Below are positions 5,882-7,237 of a stretch of DNA of 7,237 bases, one piece after another. The notes below the pieces were generated by a model that made no database searches, was not told the DNA's origin, and worked only from the letters and a program-made list of their open reading frames with translations. Positions within the stretch are counted from its first letter, which is position 1. Every line of letters begins with the position of its first letter. Origin of the DNA: Pseudomonadota bacterium (lineage in GTDB: Bacteria; Pseudomonadota; Gammaproteobacteria; Arenicellales; Poriferihabitantaceae); NCBI GenBank assembly GCA_024226105.1, contig JAAELZ010000136.1:1-7237 (forward strand). Direction: 5' to 3'. The position numbers and the translations under genes were made by a program.

Positions 5882-6583
5882 TTAATGGACGTCACGCCAA
5901 TATTCTTTCTTCAGCGCATAAGCCAGCACAAAGAACACCAACAGGAATATCATCACAAAAATTCCGTAAAACTGACGCTTCGCCTTCACAGGTTCGCCCA
6001 CATACGACAGGAAGGCCGTAATATCGTGCGCAATCTGATCATATTCGTCTGCTTTACTTCCTTTGGAAACAAGTTTCAACTCATGCGTTTCATGATCCAG
6101 TTCCTGCACACCCTGCAGGTTTGCCAATACGTGCGGCATTGCTGCATTTTCAAATATGGTGTTATTCCAGCCACTGGGCGCAGATGGATCTTTATAAAAA
6201 CTAATCAGGTAATTATAAATCCAGTCATCACCACGCAAACGGGCCGTCAGGCTTAAATCCGGAGGGGCTACTCCAAACCATGATTTGGCCTGATCTTCAG
6301 GAATCGTGTTAAGCATGGGTTCGCCGATTTTAGCGTCGCCAAGCATCATTTCCGCTTTAGCGACATCTTCTGGAATTCCCAGATCTGATGCCACGCGATT
6401 GAGGCGCATAAACTGCAGGCTATGGCAGCCCTGGCAATAGTTAATGAAATAACCCGCACCACGTTGCATTGAAGCTTTATCGCTCAAATCAACGTTGGCT
6501 GGTTTTAGTTCCAGGCCTGAGCCTGACGCCAGCAAGGTAGAAGGCATCAGCGCGATCAAAAGTGTGATTGCTAACTTTCTCAT
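5882..6583 (-). CDS. petC: Cytochrome c1 subunit of the ubiquinol-cytochrome c reductase (bc1) complex
   Basis: Cytochrome c1 takes electrons from the Rieske protein and passes them to soluble cytochrome c on the periplasmic face of the bc1 complex. The 233-residue precursor has a Sec signal peptide (MRKLAITLLIALMPSTLLA, probable cleavage after residue 19). It has the covalent heme site CQGCH (50-54, with C50 and C53 thioether ligands and H54 axial), the conserved APPDLSLTAR (106-115), and M149 in AAMPHVL as the likely sixth heme ligand. A single C-terminal membrane anchor (about 205-224) is followed by basic cytoplasmic residues. Its ATG overlaps the petB stop as ATGA, and a good ribosome-binding site (GAGAGGGTG) precedes it. 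It is the last gene of its operon, followed by a strong terminator. Some bacteria call this gene fbcC. Confidence 0.96.
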   Translation of the reverse strand: MRKLAITLLIALMPSTLLASGSGLELKPANVDLSDKASMQRGAGYFINYCQGCHSLQFMRLNRVASDLGIPEDVAKAEMMLGDAKIGEPMLNTIPEDQAKSWFGVAPPDLSLTARLRGDDWIYNYLISFYKDPSAPSGWNNTIFENAAMPHVLANLQGVQELDHETHELKLVSKGSKADEYDQIAHDITAFLSYVGEPVKAKRQFYGIFVMIFLLVFFVLAYALKKEYWRDVH

Positions 6584-7237
6584 TTTGTCACCCTCTCTGG
6601 AACAGGTTTGGTTTTATCAATCTTGCTGTAAATCGGCATCAACAGGAAAAAGGCAAAATACAATATCGTTCCAATCTGCGAAAGTGCAGTATACAGCGCT
6701 GAAGGCGCCTGTGTTCCAAGGTATCCCAGCATAATAAATACCACCACAAACATGCCAATCATAAACTTGGTTATCGGGCCTTTGTAACGGATTGATTTAA
6801 CCGGGCTGCGATCCAGCCAGGGCAGAAAGAACATTACCAGAATGGATGCAAACATCGCGATAACGCCCCACACCTGGGTACCGGCAAAACTCGGTACCGC
6901 ACGCAAAATCGCGTAAAAAGGCGTGAAATACCATACTGGCGCAATGTGCTCAGGTGTTTTGAGCGGGTTTGCCGGCTCAAAGTTAGGCGCCTCAAGGAAA
7001 TAGCCGCCCATCTCAGGAGCGAAAAATACCACAGCGAAAAACAGGATCAAAAACCCGACCACGCCTACAATATCCTTCACAGAATAGTACGGGTGGAAAG
7101 GAATACCATCTGCCGGCGCATTCTCATCCCAGCGATTACCTTTCGGGCCTTTCTTGATTTCAACACCATCGGGGTTATTTGAACCCACCTGGTGCAAGGC
7201 AACGATATGCACGTAAACCAGAGCTACAAGGATAAAC
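6580..7237 (-). CDS. petB: Cytochrome b subunit of the bc1 complex, N-terminus beyond window
   Basis: Cytochrome b is the membrane core of complex III, holding two b hemes and both quinone sites. Only the C-terminal 218 residues are here: the frame is open to the window edge, and the GTG at 7212 is an internal valine codon, not a start. The visible part begins in the fourth helix with FILVALVYVHIVALH; by alignment to mitochondrial cytochrome b, the first histidine is an axial ligand of the high-potential b heme and the second lies at the Qi site. GSNNPDG follows. About 30 residues further on, helix E (VGVVGFLILFFAVVFFAP) leads to the Qo-site segment EHIAPVWYFTPFYAILRAVP, with PVWY (6939-6928) where mitochondria have PEWY. 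Three more hydrophobic segments match helices F to H. The Rieske gene is expected just upstream, outside the window. Confidence 0.96.
   Translation of the reverse strand, partial: FILVALVYVHIVALHQVGSNNPDGVEIKKGPKGNRWDENAPADGIPFHPYYSVKDIVGVVGFLILFFAVVFFAPEMGGYFLEAPNFEPANPLKTPEHIAPVWYFTPFYAILRAVPSFAGTQVWGVIAMFASILVMFFLPWLDRSPVKSIRYKGPITKFMIGMFVVVFIMLGYLGTQAPSALYTALSQIGTILYFAFFLLMPIYSKIDKTKPVPERVTK

Noticed and set aside
7210..7212. GTG as the start codon of a short cytochrome b protein
   Set aside because: The upstream frame stays open to the window edge and encodes normal cytochrome b helix sequence, so this is an internal valine codon.

Overview
The window carries ten protein genes, all read on the minus strand. 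It has no recognisable tRNA, rRNA, CRISPR array or mobile element. Every product except one lipoprotein belongs to a familiar bacterial family. The petB-petC-sspA-sspB order, a ubiquinone-type cytochrome bc1 complex, hslVU and an adjacent pdxA-rsmA pair point to a gammaproteobacterium with aerobic or at least bc1-dependent respiration. The base composition looks balanced, roughly half G+C by eye. I cannot name the genus.

In transcription order, from high to low coordinates, the window opens with the C-terminal half of cytochrome b (petB, 7237-6580). It overlaps cytochrome c1 (petC, 6583-5882) by ATGA. A strong hairpin with a T-run (5855-5815) ends this respiratory operon. Overlapping the terminator is a plausible sigma-70 promoter for sspA-sspB, which encode the RNA polymerase-associated stringent starvation protein and the ClpXP adaptor. 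After a 208-bp gap with an inverted repeat and a heat-shock-like promoter come hslV-hslU, the peptidase and ATPase of the HslVU protease, overlapping by 8 nt.

A 128-bp spacer follows, with a possible promoter that straddles the hslU stop codon. The next group is an unrecognised outer-membrane-type lipoprotein, then an alkyltransferase-like (ATL) DNA-lesion-binding protein whose GTG start lies inside the lipoprotein gene. After a further 60 bp comes pdxA (pyridoxal phosphate synthesis), overlapping rsmA (16S rRNA dimethyltransferase) by ATGA. rsmA runs off the low-coordinate end.

The genes combine respiration (petBC), stress response and regulated proteolysis (sspA, sspB, hslVU), DNA damage recognition (ATL), cofactor synthesis (pdxA) and ribosome maturation (rsmA). 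This is mostly ordinary core genome. The least expected parts are the lipoprotein-ATL pair where enterobacteria have surA upstream of pdxA, the acidic aromatic tail on the ATL protein, and the regulatory structures around hslV and sspA. I see no evidence for a wholly new system.
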